From positions 29,948-93,947 of the forward strand of contig CAMYOL010000056.1 in NCBI GenBank assembly GCA_947260005.1: 64,000 nucleotides of DNA, given 5' to 3'. The notes under the pieces are model-generated. The model ran no database searches. It saw only the letters and a list, made by a program, of their open reading frames with translations, and had not been told where the DNA came from. This document shows, piece after piece, positions 8,783 to 18,598 of the stretch. The position numbers were made by a program, and so were the translations under genes. Origin of the DNA: an uncultured Ectothiorhodospiraceae bacterium (GTDB taxonomy: Bacteria; Pseudomonadota; Gammaproteobacteria; UBA6429; Thiohalophilaceae). How positions within the stretch are numbered: the stretch's first letter is position 1; each line of letters begins with the position of its first letter.

Positions 8783-9208
8783 ATGCCCGAAAAAAATATA
8801 ATCAAAATAGGAGTCGGTGCAGTCGTATTTAAAGACGATGCTATTTTACTCGTAAAACGCAAAAACCCACCCAATAAAGATCAATGGGCCATCCCCGGTG
8901 GCAAAGTTCGTTTTTGTGAGCCGCTAAAAGAGGCCGTTGCTCGTGAAATTTTAGAAGAGACCGGGATCGTTATTACCGTGCAGGAACCAATATTTACTTT
9001 TGAGGTCATATTGCCGGGTGACGATAAAACAAATCAAGACGCAACCCATTACGTTGTCATTGACTATTCTGCTACATATTGCTCTGGTCCTATTAAAGCA
9101 GGTGATGATGCTAAATCAGCCGCCTGGATCAACCGCAAAGATTTGAATAAATTTGATGTAAATCAACTAACCAGGTCATTATTACGTGATAAATTTAGCT
9201 TTCCGTAA
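8783..9208 (+). CDS. Nudix hydrolase
   Basis: The 141-residue protein has a complete Nudix box, GGKVRFCEPLKEAVAREI followed by LEETGI, near residues 39-62, with all catalytic Glu positions present. The family hydrolyses nucleoside diphosphates linked to another group using Mg2+. The N-terminal strand GVGAVVFKDDAILLVKRK is typical of the ADP-ribose or NTP pyrophosphatase-like members, but the substrate cannot be told. The start is fixed by the fold, which needs this N-terminal strand. No Shine-Dalgarno is visible because the ten bases before the ATG are the T-tract of the preceding hairpin. Confidence 0.93.
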   Translation: MPEKNIIKIGVGAVVFKDDAILLVKRKNPPNKDQWAIPGGKVRFCEPLKEAVAREILEETGIVITVQEPIFTFEVILPGDDKTNQDATHYVVIDYSATYCSGPIKAGDDAKSAAWINRKDLNKFDVNQLTRSLLRDKFSFP

Positions 9209-9282
9209 TATTTGACAGAAATATAGATTACTCATGGCGTCCTAATTTCGAATTGGAAGCGATGAAGGGGATGGGAAATTAA

Positions 9283-9996
9283 ATGAATTCTACCAGCTAC
9301 CCGGATTGGGTACACGAATCGTCATTTGGAAAATGGTTTTTAAACTCAAAAACCTGGGTTATTAAAGTTATACAGGTTGCCTTAACCGATCTGGTTAAAT
9401 TAATGGATGAACCAGACAAACAGTATGATGTCGTCCTTGATGTCGGTGTTGGTTTTGGTAAGACGCTCTGGAATCTCGATAATACCCTGCATCCGAAAAA
9501 AATTATTGGTATCGATGTCGATCCCGATGTCCTGGTTAAAGCAAAATCAGAAGGCAAACGTTGTAAGGCTGAAGTAGAATTGTTTGAGTGTAATGCAATG
9601 AAGATCGAGTTACCTGATAACAGCGTTGATCTCTTATTTTGTCATCAAACCTTCCACCACATCGTTGATCATGATGCTGCCATTGCTGAATTTTACCGCG
9701 TCCTAAAACCAGGCGGCGTACTTCTATTTGCAGAATCAACGCGCAAATACATTCACTCATGGATCATTAAATGGTTGTTCCGTCATCCAATGGACGTACA
9801 AAAGACCTCGGAAGAATATCTCCAGCTTATTCGCAACGCCGGTTTTAGTGTAAAAGAAAAAAATATCTCTTATCCCTATCTATGGTGGAGTCGGGATGAT
9901 CTCGGTATTATGCAAAACATATTTCGCCGACCTGAACCAAAACACGGTCAACGTGAAGAGACTTTACTTAATCTGGCGGCAACGAAACCGTTATAG
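9283..9996 (+). CDS. Class I SAM-dependent methyltransferase
   Basis: The 237-residue protein has the Rossmann-like methyltransferase fold of the Methyltransf_11 group. Motif I is VVLDVGVGFGKTLWNL, the acidic ribose-binding residue sits in IIGIDVDPD, motif II/III contains NSVDLLFCHQTFHHI and motif IV is FYRVLKPGGVLLFAE. The substrate is unknown; the family includes small-molecule, lipid and quinone methylases. It begins 74 bases after the Nudix gene with a G-rich stretch (GGGGATGGGAA) upstream, and it converges on metZ. Confidence 0.88.
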   Translation: MNSTSYPDWVHESSFGKWFLNSKTWVIKVIQVALTDLVKLMDEPDKQYDVVLDVGVGFGKTLWNLDNTLHPKKIIGIDVDPDVLVKAKSEGKRCKAEVELFECNAMKIELPDNSVDLLFCHQTFHHIVDHDAAIAEFYRVLKPGGVLLFAESTRKYIHSWIIKWLFRHPMDVQKTSEEYLQLIRNAGFSVKEKNISYPYLWWSRDDLGIMQNIFRRPEPKHGQREETLLNLAATKPL

Positions 9997-10038
9997 AAAA
10001 TTTCCCTTCACATTTATTTTCAGACAGTAAAGATAAAA

Positions 10039-11226
10039 TCATATCAAGCTTAACCCACGCCCCAGGTCGTTTTGCAGATCATTAACGTTTTCGAGTCCAA
10101 CTGATACGCGAATCAAACCTGCTTTAATACCTGCCTGTTCTTTCTCTTCATCCGTCAATCTCCCGTGAGTAGTTGTTGCTGGATGAGTGATGGTACTTTT
10201 TGCATCTCCAAGGTTAGCGGTGATTGATAATAATTTTGTATTATCAATAATCTTCCATGCCGCATCCTTTCCACCATCGACCTCAAACGACAAGACCCCA
10301 CCAAAAGCCGATTGCTGTTCTCTGGCCAAAAGATGCTGAGAATGTTCAGGCAATCCAGGATAATGGACTCGGCTCACCTTAGTATGATCCTGTAAAAATA
10401 CCGCCAACTGTAATGCTTTGGCACTGTGATGCTGCATACGAATTGAAAGCGTCTCCAATCCCGTTAAAAATAACCAGGCATTGAACGCGCTCATGCTCGG
10501 TCCTGCGGTACGCAAAAAACCAAACACCTCTTCACCGACAATTTTACTGTCACCCACAACGGCCCCGCCCATTGCCCGTCCCTGACCATCGATATATTTG
10601 GTCGCTGAATGGATAACCACATCTGCACCAAATTCTAATGGACGTTGTAGCGCAGGTGTACAAAAACAATTATCAACCACCAATAAACAGTCATGCTTAT
10701 GCGCTAAATTGGCCAATGCTTTTATATCCGCAACTTCAATCAATGGGTTAGATGGCGTTTCAAGAAACAAAATTTTAGTATTCGGTTTAATTGCCTGTTG
10801 CCAGCTATCTAAATCCGTTTGTGATGCATAACTCGTTTCGATACCGTAGCGGCTTAAATATTTATTAAATAACACCACGGTTGAACCGAAAATACTTTGC
10901 GACGACACAATATGATCACCCGATTGCAATAATGCTAAACAAGTCGACAATATTGCAGACATTCCACTTGCTGTGGCAACACACGAATCACCGCCCTCTA
11001 ATGCCGCTAAACGTTGTTCAAAGGTACGTACAGTTGGATTAGTAAAGCGAGAATATATATTTCCCGGTTGATCACCTTTGAATCGTGCTTCTGCTTCGGC
11101 CGCACTGCCAAAAACATAACTTGACGTCATGAAAATTGGATCGGAATGCTCCCCTTCTGGAGAACGTTGTTGTCCCGCTCGAATTGCAAGCGTTTCGATA
11201 TCCCAGTCCTGATCATTCATAGCCAT
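10039..11226 (-). CDS. metZ: O-succinylhomoserine sulfhydrylase
   Basis: MetZ is a PLP enzyme that makes homocysteine from O-succinylhomoserine and sulfide, the direct sulfhydrylation route to methionine. The 395-residue protein shows the Cys/Met metabolism PLP-family signatures: YSRFTNPTVRTFEQRLAAL, SGMSAI, FLETPSNPLIEV and the PLP lysine near residue 210 in HSATKYIDGQGRAMGG. Two ATGs lie six bases apart (11226 and 11220). The second is better spaced from the AGGA, so it may be the true start. The roughly 205-base leader carries a SAM-II riboswitch and a terminator, so expression should fall when SAM is plentiful. The order purF-metZ is shared with pseudomonads. Confidence 0.96.
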   Translation of the reverse strand: MAMNDQDWDIETLAIRAGQQRSPEGEHSDPIFMTSSYVFGSAAEAEARFKGDQPGNIYSRFTNPTVRTFEQRLAALEGGDSCVATASGMSAILSTCLALLQSGDHIVSSQSIFGSTVVLFNKYLSRYGIETSYASQTDLDSWQQAIKPNTKILFLETPSNPLIEVADIKALANLAHKHDCLLVVDNCFCTPALQRPLEFGADVVIHSATKYIDGQGRAMGGAVVGDSKIVGEEVFGFLRTAGPSMSAFNAWLFLTGLETLSIRMQHHSAKALQLAVFLQDHTKVSRVHYPGLPEHSQHLLAREQQSAFGGVLSFEVDGGKDAAWKIIDNTKLLSITANLGDAKSTITHPATTTHGRLTDEEKEQAGIKAGLIRVSVGLENVNDLQNDLGRGLSLI

Positions 11227-11289
11227 AATCCTTTCACAATTAATTTTTATCTTTCAGTTATACTTACGCGTGCCTCAACTTTGGGACAC

Positions 11290-11317
11290 AAAAAAACCCA
11301 CTCAGCGTTCGCTAAAG
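11290..11317 (-). terminator. Rho-independent terminator of the metZ leader
   Basis: On the minus strand CTTTAGCG, loop AA, CGCTGAG and a short GUGGG lead into seven Ts (11290-11296). The stem uses AGCG/CGCT plus U-G and U-A pairs. Its 5' arm (11311-11317, CTTTAGC in the RNA sense) is exactly complementary to GCTAAAG at 11331-11337 inside the SAM-II aptamer. That gives a plausible antiterminator when SAM is absent. The mutually exclusive pairing is inferred from complementarity alone. Confidence 0.75.
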
Positions 11318-11325
11318 CAGGCTTT

Positions 11326-11381
11326 CGTCTCTTTAGCAGAATTTATTTAGCGCCCGCAAGCTGATTTCAAATCGGCGCTTT
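11326..11381 (-). ncRNA. SAM-II riboswitch aptamer upstream of metZ
   Basis: Read on the minus strand, the leader contains the conserved SAM-II blocks in order: GCGC, then GATTT, then TTGC followed by GCGC closing stem P1, then ATAAAT and GCTAAAG forming the 3' pseudoknot strand. Spacing of all blocks agrees with the known class. SAM-II aptamers bind S-adenosylmethionine and repress methionine genes; here the downstream gene is metZ. Known members lie mostly in alphaproteobacteria and usually mask the ribosome binding site. Here the aptamer is followed within about ten bases by a terminator. Confidence 0.9.
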
Positions 11382-11432
11382 ATGTATTTGTGCTAAATAG
11401 ATTAGGCGATGAGCAATAATCTGTCAACCAGT

Positions 11433-12956
11433 TTAAGCTGAATTATACAACTCGACCACTTCACCATCACTACCTTGTCCATCATTATTACGTGCCGAAT
11501 CATTACGCGCATCTTCAATACTCTTCAAATATTCCTTGGTTACATCACCGGTAATGTATTCACCATTAAAGACGGAAGTATCAAATCGCTCAACTTTTGA
11601 TTTGGATTTTTTCTTCACCGCTTCTTCCAGGTCAGTTAAATCTTGATAGATTAACCAGTCAGCGCCTATGAGTTCTGCAATTTGTTCTGCGTTACGATTG
11701 TGTCCAATCAATTCATCGGCAGCTGGCATATCGATTCCATATACATTTGGAAATTGAATCGGAGGAGCGGCTGAAGCAAAATAGACTTTTTTTGCACCGG
11801 CATCACGCGCCATCTGAATAATCTGTTGAGAGGTTGTCCCGCGTACGATCGAGTCATCAACTAACAAAACATTTTTACCCTTAAACTCCAGACCAATCGG
11901 ATTTAATTTTTGTCGTACCGATTTCTTACGCTGTTTTTGACCCGGCATAATAAAAGTCCGACCGATATAACGGTTTTTAATAAAACCTTCGCTATAGCGA
12001 ATACCAAGATGATAAGCCAGCGATAATGCAGATGTGCGGCTGGTGTCCGGGATGGGTAACACAACATCAATGTCATGATCCGGATAAGTACGTTTTATTT
12101 TTTGGGCAAGATATTCCCCCATACGCAACCGGGCTTTGTAAACGGAAATACCATCCATCACTGAATCAGGTCGCGCAAAGTAGACATGCTCAAAAATACA
12201 CGGTGAATATTGTGTTTTTTCAGCACATTGCTGGGTTTGCATGTTTCCATTGATATCCAGATAAACCGCTTCACCGGGTTCGATATCTCGTAATAAATCA
12301 TAACCTAATGCATCAACTGCGACACTCTCAGAGGCAATCATAAATTCATCCTTGCCGTCTACCGTTCGTTTACCAATCACCGCAGGACGTATTCCGTTAG
12401 GATCTCTAAAAGCAACGATGCCTCGTCCGACAATCAACGCAACCACCGCATAAGCACCACGACAACGTTTATGTACCGCCTCAACTGCAGCAAAGATATC
12501 TTCCGGTTCCAGGTTCAAATTACCCTGCACTCGGGTCTGGAGCTCATGTGCAAAGATATTTAATAAAACTTCAGAGTCAGAATTGGTGTTGATATGACGT
12601 TGGTCAGTTTCGAAAAGCTCACGTTTAAGTTCTTCGGCATTTGTTAAGTTGCCATTATGACCAAGCGCAATACCAAATGGTGAATTCACGTAAAACGGTT
12701 GTGACTCTGCAGATGAAAAACAACCCGCTGTCGGATAACGAGTGTGGCCTATGCCCATGTTGCCATAAAGGCGCAGCATATGCCTGGTATGAAAAACGTC
12801 GCGGACCAAACCATTGCTTTTGCGTAAATACATACGATCGGAATCACATGTCATAATACCAGCGGCATCCTGTCCACGGTGTTGTAATACGGTCAAACCA
12901 TCGTACAAGGCTTGATTTACTGCACTATTTGAAACGATACCTATGATGCCACACAT
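11433..12956 (-). CDS. purF: Amidophosphoribosyltransferase
   Basis: PurF makes 5-phosphoribosylamine from PRPP and glutamine, the first committed step of purine synthesis. The 507-residue protein begins MCGIIGIV, so Cys2 becomes the N-terminal glutaminase nucleophile after Met removal. The class II amidotransferase domain includes [18 protein letters not shown] and ALGHNGNL. The phosphoribosyltransferase domain contains the PRPP loop [17 protein letters not shown]. No iron-sulfur Cys pattern is seen, as in the E. coli type. It lies 66 bases downstream of cvpA, the classical cvpA-purF pair, and its transcript may run on toward the metZ leader. Confidence 0.98.
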   Translation of the reverse strand: MCGIIGIVSNSAVNQALYDGLTVLQHRGQDAAGIMTCDSDRMYLRKSNGLVRDVFHTRHMLRLYGNMGIGHTRYPTAGCFSSAESQPFYVNSPFGIALGHNGNLTNAEELKRELFETDQRHINTNSDSEVLLNIFAHELQTRVQGNLNLEPEDIFAAVEAVHKRCRGAYAVVALIVGRGIVAFRDPNGIRPAVIGKRTVDGKDEFMIASESVAVDALGYDLLRDIEPGEAVYLDINGNMQTQQCAEKTQYSPCIFEHVYFARPDSVMDGISVYKARLRMGEYLAQKIKRTYPDHDIDVVLPIPDTSRTSALSLAYHLGIRYSEGFIKNRYIGRTFIMPGQKQRKKSVRQKLNPIGLEFKGKNVLLVDDSIVRGTTSQQIIQMARDAGAKKVYFASAAPPIQFPNVYGIDMPAADELIGHNRNAEQIAELIGADWLIYQDLTDLEEAVKKKSKSKVERFDTSVFNGEYITGDVTKEYLKSIEDARNDSARNNDGQGSDGEVVELYNSA

Positions 12957-13022
12957 TGTGATAACTTCCTCAAAATCGATAAACGATTGTATTAATAATA
13001 CACCAGACCACTTTACTATCGG

Positions 13023-13511
13023 TCAAAACGTAAAATTCTTTGTATAATCTGATGGTAAAAGATCAATTAACCATACTGCAATTGGCTGGAAAAACGACAC
13101 TAATAAAGAATCGCTCCAGACATCGGACTTAGGTAATTGAGTATAGCCTGCCAGGGCAACTAATGCGGTCACAATTAACATGCCACGCAGAGCCCCAAAA
13201 ATAACACCTATAACGCGGTCTGCGCCGCTCAATCCAGTCCGCTCAACCAATTTAGTGGCAAAAAATATCACTAACGTAAACGCCACCAGTGAAAGTACAA
13301 ATAAAATAAAGAAGGCTATGATCAGCCGTAGATTGTTATGATCAATCATCGATTCGAGCAGGCTGGCAAAGGTACCATGCAACTCCCAGGCAATGATGAA
13401 CGACCCCACCCAACTCGCTAACGATAAAGCTTCTCGTACAAAACCACGTAGAACACTTATCATCGCTGAAATAAAAACGATGCCAATTATGGCAAAATCA
13501 ATGCCGGTCAT
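13023..13511 (-). CDS. cvpA: CvpA family inner-membrane protein
   Basis: This 162-residue protein has four predicted transmembrane segments: IDFAIIGIVFISAMISVL, a second around residues 30-47 (SLASWVGSFIIAW), LRLIIAFFILFVLSLVAFTL and a fourth around GMLIVTALVALAG. CvpA was named for its need in colicin V production and is linked to envelope stress tolerance in other bacteria; its molecular activity is not settled. It sits directly between dedD and purF, the conserved gammaproteobacterial order. Confidence 0.93.
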   Translation of the reverse strand: MTGIDFAIIGIVFISAMISVLRGFVREALSLASWVGSFIIAWELHGTFASLLESMIDHNNLRLIIAFFILFVLSLVAFTLVIFFATKLVERTGLSGADRVIGVIFGALRGMLIVTALVALAGYTQLPKSDVWSDSLLVSFFQPIAVWLIDLLPSDYTKNFTF

Positions 13512-13565
13512 AAATCACTCTATACGGATACATATCGCACCTTTCGATATAGTGTTCACTCATTT

Positions 13566-14195
13566 CTAAGGATGAGCCATCACTAAGGCATCGTTAAGTT
13601 TAAATTGCTTCGCTATTTTTTTCTTTAGCGTTTCCGCTTTGCTACGTTTTACTATTGGCCCAACCCGGACACGATAATACAATCCACTTTTACCCTTAAC
13701 AGATTCAACAAACGTAGGATGCTTTGCTTTACGTAAACGATCCCTTAATTTAATGGCCTTCTTTTGTTCAGAAAAGCTGGCTACTTGCACGACCCAGGCA
13801 CGGGTTTTGTCCGTAGCTTTCGTCTGAGCTTTAGAGGTTTCCGGTTTACTTGGGGCCGTCACCTTAACGTCAGGTTTTACTGTCTCCGTCGGTTTTGCTG
13901 GCTCCGCAGGTTGTTCCGGTTTACTTTCGTTAACACTGGCATCGATTTGGGTTACAGGTGGGGTGTACTCGTCCACCAATTTTGGATGAGCTCGGTCGGC
14001 AACGGGAACCTCAGGTTGTGCTGGCGCAGTTTGATCAGGCAACCGGGCAAGATCGACTGGTTTGGGAGGAATATTAGAACCGATAATGGGGCTGGTATCG
14101 TCGCCTTGATTTAAGATCATCGGGATAAAAATCACACCCAATCCGATCAGTACAATAGCGCCAACAATACGCTGTTTAAGCTGTTTTTTGTCCAA
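13566..14195 (-). CDS. dedD: SPOR-domain protein, DedD-like
   Basis: The 209-residue protein has a short cytoplasmic N-terminus (KKQLKQRIVGA), one transmembrane helix (IVLIGLGVIFIPMIL), a long Pro/Ala/Lys-rich linker of about 100 residues, and a C-terminal SPOR domain from about residue 130 (AWVVQVASFSEQKKAIKLRD to the end). SPOR domains bind denuded septal peptidoglycan, and DedD supports cell division in E. coli. The order folC-dedD-cvpA-purF is conserved. The 28-base gap to folC suggests co-transcription. Confidence 0.93.
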   Translation of the reverse strand: MDKKQLKQRIVGAIVLIGLGVIFIPMILNQGDDTSPIIGSNIPPKPVDLARLPDQTAPAQPEVPVADRAHPKLVDEYTPPVTQIDASVNESKPEQPAEPAKPTETVKPDVKVTAPSKPETSKAQTKATDKTRAWVVQVASFSEQKKAIKLRDRLRKAKHPTFVESVKGKSGLYYRVRVGPIVKRSKAETLKKKIAKQFKLNDALVMAHP

Positions 14196-14223
14196 AATTA
14201 TGCCTACTACTGGTAAGCCGGTA

Positions 14224-15525
14224 TTATACGGCTATTGACCCCGCTTCGGCCACTGTATAAAACGAACCAAATACCACAATAATGTCTCCGCTTGTTGCAT
14301 TCGCAACTAATTGTTCATAGGCCAGAGCCACAGAATCATAACTTTCGACCTGGTTATCAGGATTGAGTCTAAGTAATTCATTTTTAATGTCTGCCACAAA
14401 GGCAGAACGTGGGTGTTGTAAGGGCGCTATACTCCATTGTTGGCATAACGACTGCATCGGCGAGAGCACCTCGGTCATATTTTTATCGGCCAATATTGAA
14501 AACAGGCATCGAAGTTGTCCCCCACAAGCATTTGCCTTTACATACTCTGACAGGGTATTGGCCAGGAGTTGTGCTGCGGCCGGATTATGTGCCACATCCA
14601 GAATTGTCGTCACTTTATCCTGGCGAATTTCAAATCGTCCACCAAGATTTGCATTTAATAATCCTTCTCTAATGGCTTGCAGACTCACTGGCAAGCTTTC
14701 ATTTAGCGCCTCGACCACCATCACAACCCCACTGGCATTTTGTAATTGTTGTTGGCCCTTGAGTACCGGTTTGGGTAAGCCCGTTTTATTGACCTTTCCA
14801 TGCGGTCCATGACCATACCAATTCCACTGTCCTGGCGCTTCACTATAGCCGAACTCACGACTGGCCCGATATCGTTTACAATTGCATTGTATTGCATATT
14901 GTTCAACAGACGAGGGAGAAACGGGATCGCTGATCACACAGATTTTATTTTCACGAAACACACCGGCCTTTTCTTTTCCGATCTGTTCTTTGCTATTACC
15001 CAGCCACTCCTGGTGGTCAAGATCAATGGAGGTAATTAATGCCAGATCAGCATCGATAATATTAACCGCATCAAGTCGCCCACCTAACCCCACTTCGAGT
15101 AAAATGACATCAAGTGGACGTTCACTTTGCATGGCTATAGCAAAGATCGACAAGGCCGCCAGAGTGCCGAATTCAAAATAAGTTAAACTTGTCGCCTGTC
15201 TGGCTTTATCGATATGATCAAAGGCCTGTATCAGTTGGGCATCACCAACTTCATTTCCATTGATGCAAATCCGTTCGTTATATCGATACAGGTGTGGTGA
15301 GGTATAAGTGCCAACCTGATAACCTGCCGCCAGATAGATAGATTGCAAAAAAGCAATACTCGAGCCTTTGCCATTCGTGCCCGCCACGGTAATCACAGGC
15401 ACATTAAGTTGATTTGGCTTAATAGACTCCCAAACGTTTTTTACGCGTTCAAGACCAAGCTCAATTTCACTTGGATGAAGAGTTTCTTGCCAACTGAGCC
15501 AGTCATTTAAAGTTAAAAAACGCAT
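14224..15525 (-). CDS. folC: Bifunctional folylpolyglutamate / dihydrofolate synthase
   Basis: FolC adds glutamate to dihydropteroate and to folates, using ATP. The 433-residue protein has the Mur-ligase ATP loop VAGTNGKGSSIAFLQ near residue 46, the folate-binding YTSPHLYRYNERICING, the carbamylated-Lys region SIDLDHQEWLGN and GKEKAGVFR, and the second-domain signature ILDVAHNPAAAQ. It is encoded between accD and dedD on the same strand, with 128 bases of A+T-rich, feature-poor sequence before it that could hold its own promoter. Confidence 0.97.
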   Translation of the reverse strand: MRFLTLNDWLSWQETLHPSEIELGLERVKNVWESIKPNQLNVPVITVAGTNGKGSSIAFLQSIYLAAGYQVGTYTSPHLYRYNERICINGNEVGDAQLIQAFDHIDKARQATSLTYFEFGTLAALSIFAIAMQSERPLDVILLEVGLGGRLDAVNIIDADLALITSIDLDHQEWLGNSKEQIGKEKAGVFRENKICVISDPVSPSSVEQYAIQCNCKRYRASREFGYSEAPGQWNWYGHGPHGKVNKTGLPKPVLKGQQQLQNASGVVMVVEALNESLPVSLQAIREGLLNANLGGRFEIRQDKVTTILDVAHNPAAAQLLANTLSEYVKANACGGQLRCLFSILADKNMTEVLSPMQSLCQQWSIAPLQHPRSAFVADIKNELLRLNPDNQVESYDSVALAYEQLVANATSGDIIVVFGSFYTVAEAGSIAV

Positions 15526-15654
15526 AGTGCGTTTATAGTAGTGTGAAATAAGTGCTGAAGTCTATCGAAGATATTTATGTAAGATATTTATCTAAGAAAT
15601 CTATCTAACAGATTGTCTGGATCCGCAAATGCTCGCGGTTGTGGTCTCTCTGAT

Positions 15655-16518
15655 CTACGCAGCAGAACTCGCGTGCATCATGCTGATGAGGTTAGCAATC
15701 TTATCGCGCAAATCGCGACGATCAATAATCATATCAATGGCGCCATGTTCCAATAAGAATTCACTGCGTTGAAAACCTTCGGGTAAGGTTTCGCGCACAG
15801 TTTGTTCAATCACCCGTGGACCTGCAAAACCGATCAACGCATTCGGTTCAGCGATATGAATATCACCTAACATGGCGAAACTGGCAGAGACGCCGCCCAT
15901 AGTCGGGTCTGTCAGAACAGAAAAGTAAGGTAGATTACGTTTACTCAGTCGAGTCAGTGCTGCGCTGGTCTTGGCCATCTGCATTAAAGAGAACAACGCC
16001 TCTTGCATACGTGCACCACCACTGGAAGAAAAGCACACGAGTGGCGCGTTATGCTCAATACAGGCATTAATCGCCCGGACAAAACGTTCACCGACCACCG
16101 AACCCATTGAACCACCCATAAATTTAAATTCAAAAGCAGCAACAACAACGGGTAAGTCTTTTACTTTTCCTCGCATCACCACCAGGGCGTCGTCTTCACC
16201 GGTATTTTTCTGAGCTTGTAGTAAACGATCTTTGTATCGTTTTAAATCTTTAAATTTTAACGCATCAACAGGTTTTAAATTTGAGCCGATTTCAACACGA
16301 TCTTCTTCATCAAGAAAGCTGTCTAAACGTAGGCGAGCACCAATCCGCATATGGTGATCGCATTTTGGGCAGACATCGAGATTCCGTTCAAGATCAGCAC
16401 GATAAAGAACTGCGCTGCATGACGAGCATTTGCTCCATAGACCTTCAGGAACACTCTTACGCTCAGTATCGCTTTCGGTGCGAATTCGGGTGGGTAATAA
16501 ATTTGTAAACCAGTTCAT
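15655..16518 (-). CDS. accD: Acetyl-CoA carboxylase, carboxyltransferase beta subunit
   Basis: AccD pairs with AccA to transfer CO2 from biotin to acetyl-CoA, giving malonyl-CoA for fatty acid synthesis. The 287-residue protein starts with a four-Cys zinc ribbon (C31, C34, C50, C53). It then has the crotonase-like carboxyltransferase domain with [42 protein letters not shown] and the oxyanion-type [14 protein letters not shown]. It follows trpA with a 35-base gap, and the trpFBA-accD-folC order is typical of gammaproteobacteria such as Pseudomonas. Confidence 0.98.
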   Translation of the reverse strand: MNWFTNLLPTRIRTESDTERKSVPEGLWSKCSSCSAVLYRADLERNLDVCPKCDHHMRIGARLRLDSFLDEEDRVEIGSNLKPVDALKFKDLKRYKDRLLQAQKNTGEDDALVVMRGKVKDLPVVVAAFEFKFMGGSMGSVVGERFVRAINACIEHNAPLVCFSSSGGARMQEALFSLMQMAKTSAALTRLSKRNLPYFSVLTDPTMGGVSASFAMLGDIHIAEPNALIGFAGPRVIEQTVRETLPEGFQRSEFLLEHGAIDMIIDRRDLRDKIANLISMMHASSAA

Positions 16519-16553
16519 ATATTTATTATATCTAAAGTTTGTCCGTGCCGCAT

Positions 16554-17375
16554 CTATGCGGCACTGGAGGTTGAATCTGCATCCATGCCCTTACGCATGC
16601 TAGTGATTAATTCACTAACGGCCAAAATTGCGTCATCTTGAGAGGACTGATTCGCCTCAACTAATTTTACCAAAGCACTACCGACAATAACCGCATCCGC
16701 TACCCGGCTAATCTGTTGTGCTGTCGATGCATCTTTAATACCAAATCCCACCCCGACCGGTAAATCGGTGTGTCGTTTAATCTCTTCCACCTTGTTAATC
16801 ACTTGCTCAGTATCCAGGTGACCTGCGCCAGTGACCCCTTTTAAGGAAACGTAGTAAACAAATCCCGATGATGCCCTTGCAATCTTCTCGGTACGCTTTT
16901 CGGTCGTGGTTGGCGACACCAAAAATACGGTATCCAGCTTGCCTTTAGCAAAACCTTTCAGTTCGGTTGCTTCTTCAGGTGGCAGATCTACTAATAACAC
17001 ACCATCAATACCGGCTTCCACCGCCTGGGTCACAAACTTTTCATAACCGGTGACTTCGATTGGATTAAGATACCCCATCAATAATACGGGGGTATCGGTG
17101 TCGGTCTCACGAAAGGTTTTAACCATATTAATGACATCTTGTAGACTGACATGATGTTCCAGTGCACGTTCCATTGCATGTTGAATAACGGGCCCTTCAG
17201 CCATTGGATCGGAGAAAGGGACACCCAATTCAAGTATGTCCGCACCCGCCTCTACCATGGCATGCATCAGTGGTACCGTGAAAGCAGGCTCGGGATCGCC
17301 GGCCGTTAAATAGGGAATCAAGGCCTTGCGCCCCTGTTGTGTTAATTCGGCAAAACGCTGTTTTATTCGACTCAT
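16554..17375 (-). CDS. trpA: Tryptophan synthase alpha subunit
   Basis: TrpA cleaves indole-3-glycerol phosphate to indole and glyceraldehyde 3-phosphate and passes indole through a tunnel to TrpB. The 273-residue TIM barrel has the catalytic Glu and Asp in [17 protein letters not shown]. The flexible loop region [14 protein letters not shown] follows, with [14 protein letters not shown] and the phosphate-binding [12 protein letters not shown] and [11 protein letters not shown]. Its ATG overlaps the trpB stop by four bases, so translation is coupled for a one-to-one complex. Confidence 0.98.
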   Translation of the reverse strand: MSRIKQRFAELTQQGRKALIPYLTAGDPEPAFTVPLMHAMVEAGADILELGVPFSDPMAEGPVIQHAMERALEHHVSLQDVINMVKTFRETDTDTPVLLMGYLNPIEVTGYEKFVTQAVEAGIDGVLLVDLPPEEATELKGFAKGKLDTVFLVSPTTTEKRTEKIARASSGFVYYVSLKGVTGAGHLDTEQVINKVEEIKRHTDLPVGVGFGIKDASTAQQISRVADAVIVGSALVKLVEANQSSQDDAILAVSELITSMRKGMDADSTSSAA

Positions 17376-18598
17376 AATGTAATTCCTTCAAGCTCAGCCA
17401 CAGTATGGATATCTTTGTCGCCGCGACCGGAAAGATTCACGACCAGGATCTGATCTTTATCCATTTTAGCTGCTTGTTTAGCCGCATAAGCCAGGGCATG
17501 ACTGGATTCGAGCGCCGGTATAATACCTTCTACCTGGGTTAAATTATGGAACGCCGCCAGGGCCTCATCATCAGTGGCCGAGACAAACTGAGCACGTCCC
17601 GTATCTTTTAACCAAGAGAGTTCAGGGCCGACGCCCGGGTAATCCAGGCCTGCTGAGATAGAGTGTGTCGGTATAATTTGTCCACCCGTATCTTCCATCA
17701 AATACGTGCGATTGCCATGTAGAACGCCCGCTTTCCCCGCGCATAAGGGCGCGGCATGCTCGCCAGTTGCTAGCCCATGTCCTGCGGCCTCAACCCCAAT
17801 GATCTCGACCTGTTCGTCCTCAATAAACGGATAAAACAAACCGAGCGCATTCGAACCCCCCCCCACGCAGGCCATCACAGCATCAGGCAAACGCCCTTCA
17901 TGTTCGAGGATTTGTTGTTTGGCTTCCCGTCCAATGATGGCTTGAAAATCTCTTACCATCGCAGGGTAAGGATGGGGTCCAGCGACCGTACCAATAATAT
18001 AAAAGGTATCATCGACATTGGTCACCCAGTCACGCAGGGCCTCATTCAAGGCGTCTTTCAGGGTTTTGGAACCAGCGGTAACAGGAACAACAGTCGCGCC
18101 CAATAATTTCATACGAAACACATTGATTGCCTGACGTTGGATATCTTCCTCGCCCATATAGACAATACATTCCATCCCGAAACGGGCCGCCACCGTCGCC
18201 GTAGCAACGCCATGCTGACCGGCACCGGTTTCGGCGATAACCCGTTTTTTACCCATTCGTCTGGCTAACAGGGCCTGGCCAACCGTATTGTTTATCTTGT
18301 GCGCGCCGGTGTGATTTAAGTCTTCACGCTTTAAATAAATCTTAGCGCCACCCACCATTTCGCTCCAGCGAGCGGCAAAATACAATGGCGAGGGCCGTCC
18401 AACATAATGCTTTAGTTCATGATCCAGTTCGTCGAGAAAGGTTTTGTCCGCCATCGCCGTTTCATAGGCTGCGGTTAATTCCTCAATCGGTGCCATTAAT
18501 GTTTCTGCCACAAAACGACCGCCGTAGGGGCCAAAGTGCCCGTCTTCATTCGGGTAGTCGTAGGGTTTATTAAGTTGTGCCAATGCACTGTACCTCAT
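17372..18598 (-). CDS. trpB: Tryptophan synthase beta subunit
   Basis: TrpB is the PLP subunit that condenses indole with serine to give tryptophan. The 408-residue protein has the PLP lysine K101 in HTGAHKINN, the catalytic Glu in [11 protein letters not shown], the phosphate-binding [10 protein letters not shown] and the C-terminal NLSGRGDKD. If it starts at the ATG at 18598 it overlaps trpF by 29 bases. A TTG at 18583 with a GAGG nine bases upstream is an alternative start that would shorten the protein by five residues. Either way trpF, trpB and trpA are one coupled unit. Confidence 0.98.
   Translation of the reverse strand: MRYSALAQLNKPYDYPNEDGHFGPYGGRFVAETLMAPIEELTAAYETAMADKTFLDELDHELKHYVGRPSPLYFAARWSEMVGGAKIYLKREDLNHTGAHKINNTVGQALLARRMGKKRVIAETGAGQHGVATATVAARFGMECIVYMGEEDIQRQAINVFRMKLLGATVVPVTAGSKTLKDALNEALRDWVTNVDDTFYIIGTVAGPHPYPAMVRDFQAIIGREAKQQILEHEGRLPDAVMACVGGGSNALGLFYPFIEDEQVEIIGVEAAGHGLATGEHAAPLCAGKAGVLHGNRTYLMEDTGGQIIPTHSISAGLDYPGVGPELSWLKDTGRAQFVSATDDEALAAFHNLTQVEGIIPALESSHALAYAAKQAAKMDKDQILVVNLSGRGDKDIHTVAELEGITL

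Noticed and set aside
14363-14812. A 149-codon plus-strand frame opposite folC
   Set aside because: It is a shadow of the folC coding strand. folC is complete with all motifs, and the antisense frame has no recognisable protein features.
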